This document shows positions 1 through 7,575 of a stretch of DNA of 64,000 bases, in pieces; within the stretch, counting starts at the first letter, position 1, and each line of letters starts with the position of its first letter. Position numbers and translations under genes: made by a program. Below the pieces are notes generated by a model. It was not told the DNA's origin and ran no database searches. It was given only the letters and a program-made list of their open reading frames with translations. The DNA is from Methylobacterium sp. Leaf99 (lineage in GTDB: Bacteria > Pseudomonadota > Alphaproteobacteria > Rhizobiales > Beijerinckiaceae): NCBI RefSeq assembly GCF_001422375.1, contig NZ_LMMU01000001.1:248223-312222 (forward strand), given 5' to 3'.

Positions 1-736
1 CCACGACGCCATCGAGGACGCCCGCGCCAACACGAAGCCGCTCCCCGAAATCGCCAAGGATCGCGGCCTCCCCCTCGTGGCGGCTCCGGTCCTGAATGCG
101 CAGGGCCTCGACGCGGACGGCAATCCCGTTGCGGGCATCCCCGACCGCGAGACCACCGTTACGGCCCTGTTCCGCTCCGAGATCGGTGGCGACAACGAGC
201 CCCTGCGCACGAAGTCGGGCGGCTATGTCTGGTACGACGTCACCAACATCGACCGCGCCCACGACAAGCCTCTGGAGAACGTCCGCGACGAAGTCGTGGC
301 GCGCTGGCGCGCCGCCGAGAGCGCGCGCCTCCTCGCCGCTAAGGCCAAGGAGCTGTCCGACCGCCTCGACAAGGGCGAGAGCGTCGAGGCCGTGGCCCAG
401 GCCGCCGGCCTCAACGTCGAGTCCGTGTCCGACATCGCCCGGAATCAGCCGCAGGGCGACCTCACCGCCGACGTGGTGAACCGCATCTTCGCCACGGCGA
501 TGGACAAGTCGGCCTCGGCGGAAGCCGGCGAGCGCCGCGCCCTGTTCAAGGTCACGGCCGCCACCATGCCGGCCTACGTCCCCGGTGCCCCGGCCGACAC
601 GGCGATCGCCAAGCGCTTCCAGTCGACGCTCGCCGACGATGTCCTCGGCGAGTACATCGCCGAGGTGCAGAAATCCGTCGGCATCACCGTCAACCAGGCG
701 GCCTTCCGTCGGGCCGTCGGCGGCGGCGAGTATTGA
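1..736 (+). CDS. ppiD: C-terminal part of PpiD/SurA-type peptidyl-prolyl isomerase (5' end outside window)
   Basis: The open frame runs from the window edge to the TGA at 734-736, so only about the last 244 residues are present. The segment is rich in charged helical stretches and alanine, as in the C-terminal part of periplasmic SurA/PpiD foldases that help outer membrane proteins fold. A GGYVWYDV segment resembles the end of a parvulin domain. The internal GTG at 77 is not a real start because the frame is open to the left. trpE begins 7 bases after the stop, so the two are probably cotranscribed; a PpiD-type gene directly before trpE is a common alphaproteobacterial arrangement. The family is clear in outline, but the exact PpiD assignment rests partly on context. 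Confidence 0.72.
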   Translation, partial: HDAIEDARANTKPLPEIAKDRGLPLVAAPVLNAQGLDADGNPVAGIPDRETTVTALFRSEIGGDNEPLRTKSGGYVWYDVTNIDRAHDKPLENVRDEVVARWRAAESARLLAAKAKELSDRLDKGESVEAVAQAAGLNVESVSDIARNQPQGDLTADVVNRIFATAMDKSASAEAGERRALFKVTAATMPAYVPGAPADTAIAKRFQSTLADDVLGEYIAEVQKSVGITVNQAAFRRAVGGGEY

Positions 737-743
737 TCGATCG

Positions 744-2267
744 ATGACGCAAGCCCCCGAAGACGCGGCCTTCACGGAGGCCTACGAGGCGGGGCGCCCG
801 ACCCTCCTCAACCTCACCCTCCTGGCCGACCTCGAGACGCCCGTCGCCGCCTTTCTCAAGCTGCGCGCGCGCTATCCCGGGGCGGCCTTCCTGCTCGAAT
901 CCGTCGAGGGCGGCGTGGTGCGCGGCCGCTACTCGATGATCGGCCTCGATCCGGATCTGGCCTGGCGCTGCCGCGACGGCCGGCCCGAGATCGCCCGCGA
1001 TCCCGGCCTCACCGCGTTCGTCGCCGAGGACGCGCTCCCGCTCGCGAGCCTGCGCGCCCTCATCGCCGAGAGCGCCATCGGCGTCGAGACCGAGGCCGAG
1101 GCTCTACCGCCCATGGCGGCGGGCCTGTTCGGCTACCTCGGCTACGATATGGTCCGGGCCATGGAGAATCTTGGGAGCCCGAACGCGGACCCACTCGGCG
1201 TGCCCGACGCGATCCTCGTCCGACCGCGGGTGATGGTGGTGTTCGATTCCGTGCGCGACGTGATCACCGTGGTTGGCCCCGTGCGGCCCGAGCACGGCGT
1301 CACCGCGCGCGCCGCCTACGAGGCCGCCCTCGCCCGCCTGGAACGGGTGGCCGAGGCCCTGGAAGGCCCCCTGCCCATCGAGGCGCGCATCGACCCGTGC
1401 ACCATGGCGGCCCCCGAGCCCGTTTCGAACACCACGCCGGAACAGTATCTCGGCATGGTGGCGCGGGCGAAAGAGTACATCGTCGCCGGCGACGTGTTCC
1501 AGGTGGTGCTGTCGCAGCGCTTCGAAGCGCCGTTCACCCTGCCGGCCATCGCCCTCTACCGCTCCCTGCGGCGCACGAATCCGGCCCCGTTCCTGTGCTA
1601 CCTCGACTTCGAGGCGTTTCAGGTGGTGTGCTCGTCACCCGAGATTCTCGTGCGGGTGCGCGACGAACGCGTCACCATCCGGCCCATTGCCGGAACGCGC
1701 CGGCGCGGCGCGACACCGGCCGAGGACAAGGCCCTCGCCCAGGAGCTACTCGCCGATCCGAAAGAGCGCTCGGAACACCTCATGCTGCTCGACCTCGGCC
1801 GCAACGATGTCGGCCGCGTCGCAAAGATCGGGTCCGTCACCGTCACGGGCTCGTTCTTCCTCGAATACTACAGTCAAGTGATGCACATCGTCTCCAATGT
1901 CGAGGGTGACCTCGACCCGCGCCACGACACCCTCGACGCCCTCGCGGCGGGATTTCCCGCCGGCACGGTCTCGGGCGCGCCGAAGGTGCGGGCCATGGAG
2001 ATCATCGACGAGCTGGAGCGCGAGAAGCGCGGTCCCTATGGCGGCTGCATCGGCTACTTCGGCGCGCGGGGCGAGATGGACACCTGCATCGTCCTGCGCA
2101 CGGCCATCGTGAAGGACGGGCGCATGCACGTTCAGGCGGGGGCCGGCATCGTCTACGATTCCGACCCGGCCTCCGAGCAGCAGGAATGCGTCAACAAAGC
2201 CAAGGCCCTGTTCCGCGCCGCCGAGGATGCGGTGATGTATGCGAGCCGGGCGCGGCGGGGGCAGTAG
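744..2267 (+). CDS. trpE: Anthranilate synthase component I
   Basis: TrpE converts chorismate plus ammonia or glutamine to anthranilate, the first committed step of tryptophan synthesis, with TrpG supplying ammonia. The 507-residue product is full length. It has an N-terminal regulatory-type region and the C-terminal chorismate-binding domain, including the IAGTRRRG, LLDLGRNDVGRV, FPAGTVSGAPKVRAME and GGCIGY motifs. I chose the ATG at 744 because it follows the foldase stop by 7 bases and gives a normal length; the frame is open upstream to 585 only because that stretch lies over the preceding gene. No trp leader peptide or attenuator fits in the 7-base gap. TrpE and TrpG are separate proteins here, not fused as in some rhizobia. 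Confidence 0.97.
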   Translation: MTQAPEDAAFTEAYEAGRPTLLNLTLLADLETPVAAFLKLRARYPGAAFLLESVEGGVVRGRYSMIGLDPDLAWRCRDGRPEIARDPGLTAFVAEDALPLASLRALIAESAIGVETEAEALPPMAAGLFGYLGYDMVRAMENLGSPNADPLGVPDAILVRPRVMVVFDSVRDVITVVGPVRPEHGVTARAAYEAALARLERVAEALEGPLPIEARIDPCTMAAPEPVSNTTPEQYLGMVARAKEYIVAGDVFQVVLSQRFEAPFTLPAIALYRSLRRTNPAPFLCYLDFEAFQVVCSSPEILVRVRDERVTIRPIAGTRRRGATPAEDKALAQELLADPKERSEHLMLLDLGRNDVGRVAKIGSVTVTGSFFLEYYSQVMHIVSNVEGDLDPRHDTLDALAAGFPAGTVSGAPKVRAMEIIDELEREKRGPYGGCIGYFGARGEMDTCIVLRTAIVKDGRMHVQAGAGIVYDSDPASEQQECVNKAKALFRAAEDAVMYASRARRGQ

Positions 2268-2276
2268 GCGCCAGGA

Positions 2277-2322
2277 TTGACCGGGCCGCCCCGTGCGGTC
2301 AAACCGCCGTCACTGGCCAGTG
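2277..2322. promoter_or_regulatory. Two dyads in the trpE-trpG gap
   Basis: An inverted repeat with 7-base arms TTGACCG (2277-2283) and CGGTCAA (2296-2302) is followed by a perfect 12-base palindrome CACTGGCCAGTG at 2311-2322, just before the trpG start. Neither is followed by a T-run, so simple termination is unlikely. They may be intercistronic RNA stems or a protein site; function is unknown. Confidence 0.4.
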
Positions 2323-2330
2323 AGCGACCG

Positions 2331-2945
2331 ATGTCCAACGTCCTCGTCATCGACAACTACGACTCGTTCACGTGGAACCTCGTCCACCTGATCGGTCCCC
2401 TGTGCGGCTCCATCGACGTGGTCCGCAACGATCGGATCACGATCCCGGAGATCCGCGAACGGGCGCCCGATGCCGTGGTGCTGTCGCCGGGGCCGTGCTC
2501 GCCCAACGAGGCCGGCATCTGCCTCGACGTGGTGCGCGATCTGGCGGCCGAGATCCCGATCTTCGGTGTCTGCCTCGGGCTCCAGGCCATCGGGCAGGCC
2601 TTCGGTGGGGACGTGGTGCGGGCGCCCGCCCCCATGCACGGCAAGGTCTCGTCCATCGAGCACCGGGCCTCGGGCATCTTTCGCGGGCTCAATGGCCCGT
2701 TCGATGCGACGCGCTACCATTCCCTCGTGGTCGAGCGCATGAACTTCCCGGAGGCGCTGGCCGTGACGGCGGAGGCCGACGGCCTCATCATGGGACTGCA
2801 GCACACGCGCCTTCCGGTGCACGGCGTGCAGTTCCATCCCGAGAGCATCCTGTCGCATCACGGTTCCCAGATCCTGCGGAATTTCCTCGACATCGCGGCA
2901 GCCTGGAACGCGGCGCGTGACAAGGACCGGCCCGGCGTGCATTGA
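2331..2945 (+). CDS. trpG: Anthranilate synthase component II (glutamine amidotransferase)
   Basis: TrpG is the glutamine amidotransferase subunit that feeds ammonia to TrpE. The 204-residue protein has the class I triad: the nucleophile Cys81 in GVCLGLQAIG and the His169/Glu171 pair in FHPES. The N-terminal DNYDSFTWNL is the typical start of PabA/TrpG proteins. The ATG at 2331 is used because the similarity begins directly there; the frame is open upstream to 2277 but that part is not family-like. It sits 63 bases after trpE and ahead of trpD. PabA for folate synthesis is nearly identical in motif content, so dual use is possible, but the trp operon context favours TrpG. Confidence 0.96.
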   Translation: MSNVLVIDNYDSFTWNLVHLIGPLCGSIDVVRNDRITIPEIRERAPDAVVLSPGPCSPNEAGICLDVVRDLAAEIPIFGVCLGLQAIGQAFGGDVVRAPAPMHGKVSSIEHRASGIFRGLNGPFDATRYHSLVVERMNFPEALAVTAEADGLIMGLQHTRLPVHGVQFHPESILSHHGSQILRNFLDIAAAWNAARDKDRPGVH

Positions 2946-2948
2946 GCC

Positions 2949-2968
2949 ATCAATCAAAGCTGATTGAT
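2949..2968. promoter_or_regulatory. Small stem-loop between trpG and trpD
   Basis: The 8-base arms ATCAATCA (2949-2956) and TGATTGAT (2961-2968) pair perfectly around an AAGC loop, starting three bases after the trpG stop. The stretch is AT-rich against its surroundings. No T-run follows. It may affect mRNA stability or trpD expression; function is unknown. Confidence 0.45.
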
Positions 2969-2985
2969 CTCATTCCAAACGGCCC

Positions 2986-3013
2986 GTGGATTCGTTCAGG
3001 TGGATTCGTTCAA
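2986..3013 (+). repeat. 14-bp tandem duplication over the trpD start codon
   Basis: GTGGATTCGTTCAG at 2986-2999 is followed directly by GTGGATTCGTTCAA at 3000-3013, 13 of 14 bases identical. Fourteen is not a multiple of three, so only the second copy is in frame with trpD. This looks like a slippage duplication that moved the start codon away from its original upstream sequence. Confidence 0.8.
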
Positions 3014-4013
3014 GCCGCTCCTCGCGAAAGTCGCCGCCGGCACGAGTCTCGATCGCGCCGAGGCCCGCCGTGCCTTCGACGATCTGCTGTCCGGTGAGGT
3101 GACGCCGGTCCAGGCCAGCGCCTTCCTCATCGCCCTCAAGGTGCGCGGCGAGACGCCCGACGAGATCGTCGGTGCCGTCGAGGCCATGCGGGCGCGGATG
3201 CTGCCCGTGGCCGCCATGCCGGGCGCCATCGATGTCGTCGGCACCGGCGGCGATCATTCCGGCAGCTACAACGTCTCAACGCTGGCCGCGATCGTCACGG
3301 CTGCCTGCGGCGTGCCCGTGGCCAAGCACGGCAACCGCGCTGCCACCTCGCGTTCGGGCGCCGCCGACATTCTGTCGGCTTTGGGTGTCCGCATCGGTCT
3401 CGACCCGGACTGCCTTGCCCGCTGCCTCGCCGAAACCGGCCTGTGCTTCATGTTCGCCCAGACCCACCACGGCGCCATGCGCCACGTAGCACCCGTACGG
3501 GCTGAGTTGCCGACGCGCACGATCTTCAACCTCCTCGGTCCCCTCGCCAACCCGGCCGGGGTCAAGTTCCAGCTCTTCGGCGTCTCGGCGCCGGCCTGGG
3601 CCGAGCCCCTGACCCGGGTGCTGGCCGAACTCGGCAGCGAGCGCGTCTGGACCGTGCACGGCTCCGACGGCCTCGACGAGATCACGGTGACCGGCCCCAC
3701 CGCCGTGGTGGCGTTGGACGCAGGACATCTGACGCACGCCACCCTGGACCCGCGCGAGGTCGGTCTCGGCCTCCACACCCTCGACGCCCTCCGGGGCGGC
3801 GACCCGGAACACAACGCCGCCGCCCTGCACGGAGTGCTGGAGGGTGCGCGCAACGCCTACCGCGACATCGGCGTCATCAATGCCGGCGCCGCCCTCGTGG
3901 TGGCGGGCGCCGCCGCGACCCTCCGTGAGGGCGTCGTGCGGGCGCAAGACGCCCTCGATACCGGAGCGGCCCGCGCGACGCTGGCCGCCCTCGTCCACGT
4001 CTCGAACTCCTGA
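3000..4013 (+). CDS. trpD: Anthranilate phosphoribosyltransferase
   Basis: TrpD transfers phosphoribose from PRPP to anthranilate. The 337-residue product has the family hallmarks: [14 protein letters not shown] for pyrophosphate binding, [15 protein letters not shown], and the HHGAMRHV and [11 protein letters not shown] motifs. The GTG at 3000 is chosen because the conserved N-terminus ([11 protein letters not shown]) starts there. A TTG at 2964 is in frame but would add unrelated residues. The start region is odd: the 14 bases from 2986 are repeated almost exactly from 3000, so a copy of the GTG start and first codons sits out of frame just upstream. The Shine-Dalgarno match is poor. trpC follows after 10 bases, so trpG, trpD and trpC look cotranscribed. 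Confidence 0.95.
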   Translation: MDSFKPLLAKVAAGTSLDRAEARRAFDDLLSGEVTPVQASAFLIALKVRGETPDEIVGAVEAMRARMLPVAAMPGAIDVVGTGGDHSGSYNVSTLAAIVTAACGVPVAKHGNRAATSRSGAADILSALGVRIGLDPDCLARCLAETGLCFMFAQTHHGAMRHVAPVRAELPTRTIFNLLGPLANPAGVKFQLFGVSAPAWAEPLTRVLAELGSERVWTVHGSDGLDEITVTGPTAVVALDAGHLTHATLDPREVGLGLHTLDALRGGDPEHNAAALHGVLEGARNAYRDIGVINAGAALVVAGAAATLREGVVRAQDALDTGAARATLAALVHVSNS

Positions 4014-4023
4014 AGGCCGTCTC

Positions 4024-4860
4024 ATGTCCGATTCCGAGACCGACGACACGGCCTCCCCCGGGCGGAACGACGTGCTCGCCCGCATTGAGGCCTACAAACG
4101 GCGCGAGATCGCCGAAGCGAAGCTGCGGGTGCCGCAGACCAAGCTCGAGAAGCGGGTGTCCGGCATGAACCCACCCCGAGGCTTCGCCGACGCCATTGCG
4201 GCCCATATCGCGCAAGGCCGCCCTGCCCTCATCGCCGAGGTGAAGAAGGCCTCGCCGTCGAAGGGGCTGATCCGCGCCGATTTCGACCCCGCCGCCATCG
4301 CCAAGGCCTATGAGAAGGGCGGCACCACCTGTCTTTCGGTGCTCACCGACACGCCCTCGTTCCAGGGCAAGCCGGAATATCTCACCCAGGCCCGCGATGC
4401 CTGTTCGTTGCCGGTCCTGCGCAAGGATTTCCTGTTCGAGCCCTATCAGGTGTTCGAGGCCCGGGCCTGGGGCGCCGACTGCATCCTCGCCATCATGGCC
4501 TGCCTCGACGACGACGAGGCGGAAGCCGTGGTCGAGACTGCGCACGACCTCGGCATGGACGTGCTGGTGGAAGTCCACGACGATGCCGAGCTCGCCCGGG
4601 CGATTCCCCTCGGCACGAAGCTCATCGGCATCAACAACCGCGACCTCAAGACCTTCGAAGTCTCGTTCGAGACGGCGATCCGCCTCGGTCACTCTGTGCC
4701 GAAGGACCGAATCGCCGTCGCGGAAAGCGGCATCTCCGGGCATGCCGACGTGGTGCGGCTCGGACAGAACGGCCTTCGCACGATCCTCGTCGGCGAAAGC
4801 CTGATGCGCCAGGACGATGTCGCAGAAGCGACCCGGCACCTGCTCTTCGGGGACGCGTAA
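4024..4860 (+). CDS. trpC: Indole-3-glycerol phosphate synthase
   Basis: TrpC closes the ring of carboxyphenylaminodeoxyribulose phosphate to form indole-3-glycerol phosphate. The 278-residue protein has the TIM-barrel motifs in order: [12 protein letters not shown] (catalytic Lys), [24 protein letters not shown] (second catalytic Lys), [21 protein letters not shown] and VAESGI. It is a stand-alone TrpC, not fused to TrpF. The ATG at 4024 follows trpD by 10 bases. The N-terminal extension of about 25 residues before the [10 protein letters not shown] helix is normal for alphaproteobacteria. moaC starts 10 bases after the stop, which ties the end of the trp operon to molybdopterin genes. Confidence 0.97.
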   Translation: MSDSETDDTASPGRNDVLARIEAYKRREIAEAKLRVPQTKLEKRVSGMNPPRGFADAIAAHIAQGRPALIAEVKKASPSKGLIRADFDPAAIAKAYEKGGTTCLSVLTDTPSFQGKPEYLTQARDACSLPVLRKDFLFEPYQVFEARAWGADCILAIMACLDDDEAEAVVETAHDLGMDVLVEVHDDAELARAIPLGTKLIGINNRDLKTFEVSFETAIRLGHSVPKDRIAVAESGISGHADVVRLGQNGLRTILVGESLMRQDDVAEATRHLLFGDA

Positions 4861-4870
4861 GGACCGGGCC

Positions 4871-5356
4871 ATGGCCGAACTAACCCATCTCGACGCGGCG
4901 GGCGCGGCCAACATGGTCGATGTCTCGGACAAGGCCGCCACCACCCGTACGGCCCGTGCCGTCGGCACGGTGGTGATGCTTGCCGAGACCCTGGCGCTCA
5001 TCCGCGAGGGCGATGCCAAGAAGGGTGACGTCATCGGCACGGCGCGGCTCGCCGGCATCATGGCGGCCAAGCGCACCCATGAACTCATCCCCCTCTGCCA
5101 CCCGCTCCTGATCTCCAAGGTCCGGGTCGATTGCGAAGTCGACGAGGCCCTGCCGGGCCTGCGGGTCAGCGCCGAGGTCAAGGTCCTCGGGCCGACCGGC
5201 GTCGAGATGGAGGCCCTCACCGCCGTCTCGGTGGCGTGCCTGACCATCTACGACATGGTGAAAGCCGCCGACCGGGGTATGCGCATCGAGGGCATCCGGC
5301 TCCTGTCCAAGGATGGCGGTCGCTCAGGCGCCTACCTGGCGGAGGATGCCGTTTGA
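4871..5356 (+). CDS. moaC: Cyclic pyranopterin monophosphate synthase
   Basis: MoaC converts the MoaA product to cyclic pyranopterin monophosphate in molybdenum cofactor synthesis. The 161-residue length is typical. Visible motifs are [18 protein letters not shown] near the N-terminus, [27 protein letters not shown] core residues (positions about 58-80, with the active-site Lys and the LCHPL segment), and the C-terminal [20 protein letters not shown] followed by an SKDGGRSG segment. The ATG at 4871 lies 10 bases after trpC. The gene overlaps moeA by 4 bases, which suggests translational coupling with the next step of the pathway. Confidence 0.97.
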   Translation: MAELTHLDAAGAANMVDVSDKAATTRTARAVGTVVMLAETLALIREGDAKKGDVIGTARLAGIMAAKRTHELIPLCHPLLISKVRVDCEVDEALPGLRVSAEVKVLGPTGVEMEALTAVSVACLTIYDMVKAADRGMRIEGIRLLSKDGGRSGAYLAEDAV

Positions 5357-6582
5357 GCGGGCCGATCTCCGTCGCAGAAGCCCTGCGCCGGATTCTCGCC
5401 GGGCTCCCGGGGCCCGTGACGGCCGAGGCCGTCGCCATCGCGGAGGCCGCCGGCCGGACCCTCGCCGAGGCGGTGTGCGCCACCCGCACCCAGCCCCCCT
5501 TCCCGGCCTCGGCCATGGACGGCTACGCCGTGCGCGCCGAGGACATCGCCCTCTGTCCGGCGACGTTGCGGGTCATCGGCACAAGTGCCGCCGGCCACGG
5601 TTTCACCGGTCCGCTCGGCGTGGGTGAGGCCGTGCGGATCTTCACCGGCGCCCCGGTGCCCGAGGGCGCCGATGCCATCCTGATCCAGGAGAACGCCGAG
5701 GCGGCGGACGGCATGGTGACCGCCCGCGAACCCGTGGCGGCCGGTCGTTTCGTGCGCCCGAGTGGCCTCGATTTCCGCGAGGGCGATGCGCTTCTGCACG
5801 CCGGTGACACCCTGGACGCCCGCCGCACGGCGCTCGCCGCCGCCGCCGGCCACGGCCGGCTCAGCGTGCGCCGACGCCCGCGCGTGGCGATCCTCGCCAC
5901 GGGCGACGAGCTCGTACGGCCCGGCGAGCCGGCGCGCTGGGACCAGATCGTCGCCTCCAATGCCCTCGCGGTGGCGGCCCTCGCCCGCGAGGCCGGCGCG
6001 GAGACCATCGATCTCGGCATCGCCGGTGATAGCCTGGAGGCCCTTGAGGCGGCACTCCTGCACGCCGCCGAAGCGCGGGCCGACATCCTCGTGACCCTCG
6101 GGGGGGCCTCGGTGGGGGACCACGACCTCGTGCAATCGGCCCTGACCCGCCAAGGTCTCGAACTCGGATTCTGGCGTGTGGCGCTCCGCCCCGGCAAGCC
6201 GCTGATGCACGGGCGCCTCGGTGCCACCACGGTGATCGGATTGCCCGGCAACCCGGTCTCGTCCATCGTCTGCGGCCTGCTCTTCGTCGTGCCGGCGATC
6301 CGGGCGCTGCTGGGTGATCCTCACGCCGGGAAGGATCGCAGCGAACCCGCTTGTCTCGGCCACGACATGCCGGCCAATGACGGCCGCCAGGATTACCTGC
6401 GCGCACGCCTCGACACCGCGCCCGACCGGCTGCCGATCGTCTTCCCAGAGAACCGGCAGGATTCGTCCATGCTTTCCGTCCTCGGCCACGCCGAGGCCCT
6501 GCTGATCCGGCCGCCCCACGGCGAGGCCGCCAAGGCCGGTGATCTCTGCCGCATCCTACGCCTCGACCGGCGCATCCTGTAG
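5353..6582 (+). CDS. moeA: Molybdopterin molybdenumtransferase
   Basis: MoeA inserts molybdate into adenylylated molybdopterin, completing the basic cofactor. The 409-residue protein carries [14 protein letters not shown] near the N-terminus, [14 protein letters not shown], the GASVGDHDL segment and LPGNPVSS of the MoCF-binding domain, and a C-terminal beta domain. The most likely start is the TTG at 5353, which overlaps the moaC stop and is followed directly by the conserved [10 protein letters not shown]. Upstream in-frame residues lie within moaC and are not family-like. It is the last gene of this run: 240 noncoding bases separate it from lexA, which has its own control region. Confidence 0.95.
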   Translation: MSGPISVAEALRRILAGLPGPVTAEAVAIAEAAGRTLAEAVCATRTQPPFPASAMDGYAVRAEDIALCPATLRVIGTSAAGHGFTGPLGVGEAVRIFTGAPVPEGADAILIQENAEAADGMVTAREPVAAGRFVRPSGLDFREGDALLHAGDTLDARRTALAAAAGHGRLSVRRRPRVAILATGDELVRPGEPARWDQIVASNALAVAALAREAGAETIDLGIAGDSLEALEAALLHAAEARADILVTLGGASVGDHDLVQSALTRQGLELGFWRVALRPGKPLMHGRLGATTVIGLPGNPVSSIVCGLLFVVPAIRALLGDPHAGKDRSEPACLGHDMPANDGRQDYLRARLDTAPDRLPIVFPENRQDSSMLSVLGHAEALLIRPPHGEAAKAGDLCRILRLDRRIL

Positions 6583-6710
6583 ATCCGTGGGATCGAAGGG
6601 CGAAGCGCTCGGGCGATCCGCGAGCGTCCGCGAGACGCGCCTCATACGAGACCGTTTCTGGTTCGAAGCCGGGGAGCCAGGATGCATACCGGTGCGAACG
6701 TTTACGTACG

Positions 6711-6722
6711 AAGTTGCAACTT
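6711..6722. promoter_or_regulatory. Perfect 12-bp palindrome upstream of lexA
   Basis: AAGTTGCAACTT is perfectly self-complementary and lies 7 bases before the first LexA half-site. It does not match the GAAC/GTTC motif and may be a site for another regulator or part of the promoter. Chance occurrence cannot be excluded. Confidence 0.35.
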
Positions 6723-6728
6723 TCGACA

Positions 6729-6754
6729 GAACCCTTGCGGAACACTTCCGGAAC
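6729..6754. promoter_or_regulatory. Overlapping LexA (SOS) boxes in the lexA promoter
   Basis: GAAC occurs at 6729-6732, 6740-6743 and 6751-6754, each pair separated by exactly 7 bases. This gives two overlapping copies of GAAC-N7-GAAC, equivalent to the alphaproteobacterial LexA box GTTC-N7-GTTC. They lie about 70-95 bases before the lexA start, as expected for autorepression. A weaker GTTC-N7-GTTT follows at 6764-6778. Confidence 0.85.
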
Positions 6755-6822
6755 GTCTAGCGTGTTCGTGATTTGTTTCTGCAGCCTGTGCTGCCTTCAT
6801 CTATCGCAGGAAGAGTGTCGGC

Positions 6823-7575
6823 ATGTTGACGCGTAAGCAGCTGGATCTGCTCCAGTTCATCCAGCAGAGAATGAGCGAGGGCGGTGTCCCGCCTTCATTC
6901 GACGAAATGAAGGACGCCCTCGATCTGAAGTCGAAGTCGGGCATCCATCGCCTGATCACGGCCCTGGAGGAACGCGGGTTTCTGCGCCGCCTGCCGAATC
7001 GCGCGCGGGCCATCGAGGTGATCCGCATGCCCGAAAGCCTTGGCGGTCAGGCCGGCGCCGTGAAGGCGTCGCCCCCTTCGGAGGCGCGGCGTTTCACCCC
7101 GAGCATCGTCGAGGGCGGCAAGGGCAAGGCGCCCGTCGAAAGGATGCCGGCGGCGCGGTTGCCGACGACGCGGGCGACGGACGGCGATGGCCGGGCCATC
7201 ACCATCCCGGTCATGGGTCGCATCGCGGCCGGCACGCCCATCTCGGCGATCCAAGAGCAGAGTCATTCCGTGACCCTGTCACCGGATTTTCTGTCCGGTG
7301 GCGAGCACTACGCCTTGGAGGTACGCGGCGATTCGATGGTGGATGCCGGCATTCTCGACGGCGATCTTGTCGTGATCCGCAAGCAGGATACAGCCAACAC
7401 CGGTGACATCATCGTCGCCCTCATCGACGATGAGGAGGCGACCCTGAAGCGCCTGCGCCGTCGTGGTTCGTCGATTGCCCTGGAAGCGGCCAACCCGGCC
7501 TACGAGACCCGCGTTCTCGGTCCCGATCGCGTCCAGATCCAGGGACGCCTCGTCAGTCTGGTCCGACGCTACTGA
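6823..7575 (+). CDS. lexA: LexA repressor, SOS master regulator (S24 peptidase)
   Basis: LexA represses DNA damage genes and cleaves itself when bound to RecA filaments. The 250-residue protein has an N-terminal winged helix ([37 protein letters not shown]), a long linker typical of alphaproteobacteria, and the S24 domain. The scissile Ala136-Gly137 is in GRIAAGTP, the nucleophile is Ser171 in RGDSMVDAG, and the general base is Lys209 in ATLKRL. The ATG at 6823 begins the conserved [10 protein letters not shown]. LexA boxes upstream show autoregulation. The end overlaps the end of the convergent comEC by 7 bases. Confidence 0.97.
   Translation: MLTRKQLDLLQFIQQRMSEGGVPPSFDEMKDALDLKSKSGIHRLITALEERGFLRRLPNRARAIEVIRMPESLGGQAGAVKASPPSEARRFTPSIVEGGKGKAPVERMPAARLPTTRATDGDGRAITIPVMGRIAAGTPISAIQEQSHSVTLSPDFLSGGEHYALEVRGDSMVDAGILDGDLVVIRKQDTANTGDIIVALIDDEEATLKRLRRRGSSIALEAANPAYETRVLGPDRVQIQGRLVSLVRRY

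Noticed and set aside
6655..6685. TTCGAAG loop with a 5-base stem that looks like a tRNA T-arm upstream of lexA
   Set aside because: No matching acceptor, D or anticodon arm could be found on either strand at tRNA spacing.
6764..6778. GTTC-N7-GTTT as an additional LexA box at lexA
   Set aside because: The second half-site is imperfect. I mention it with the main operator but do not count it as a separate site.
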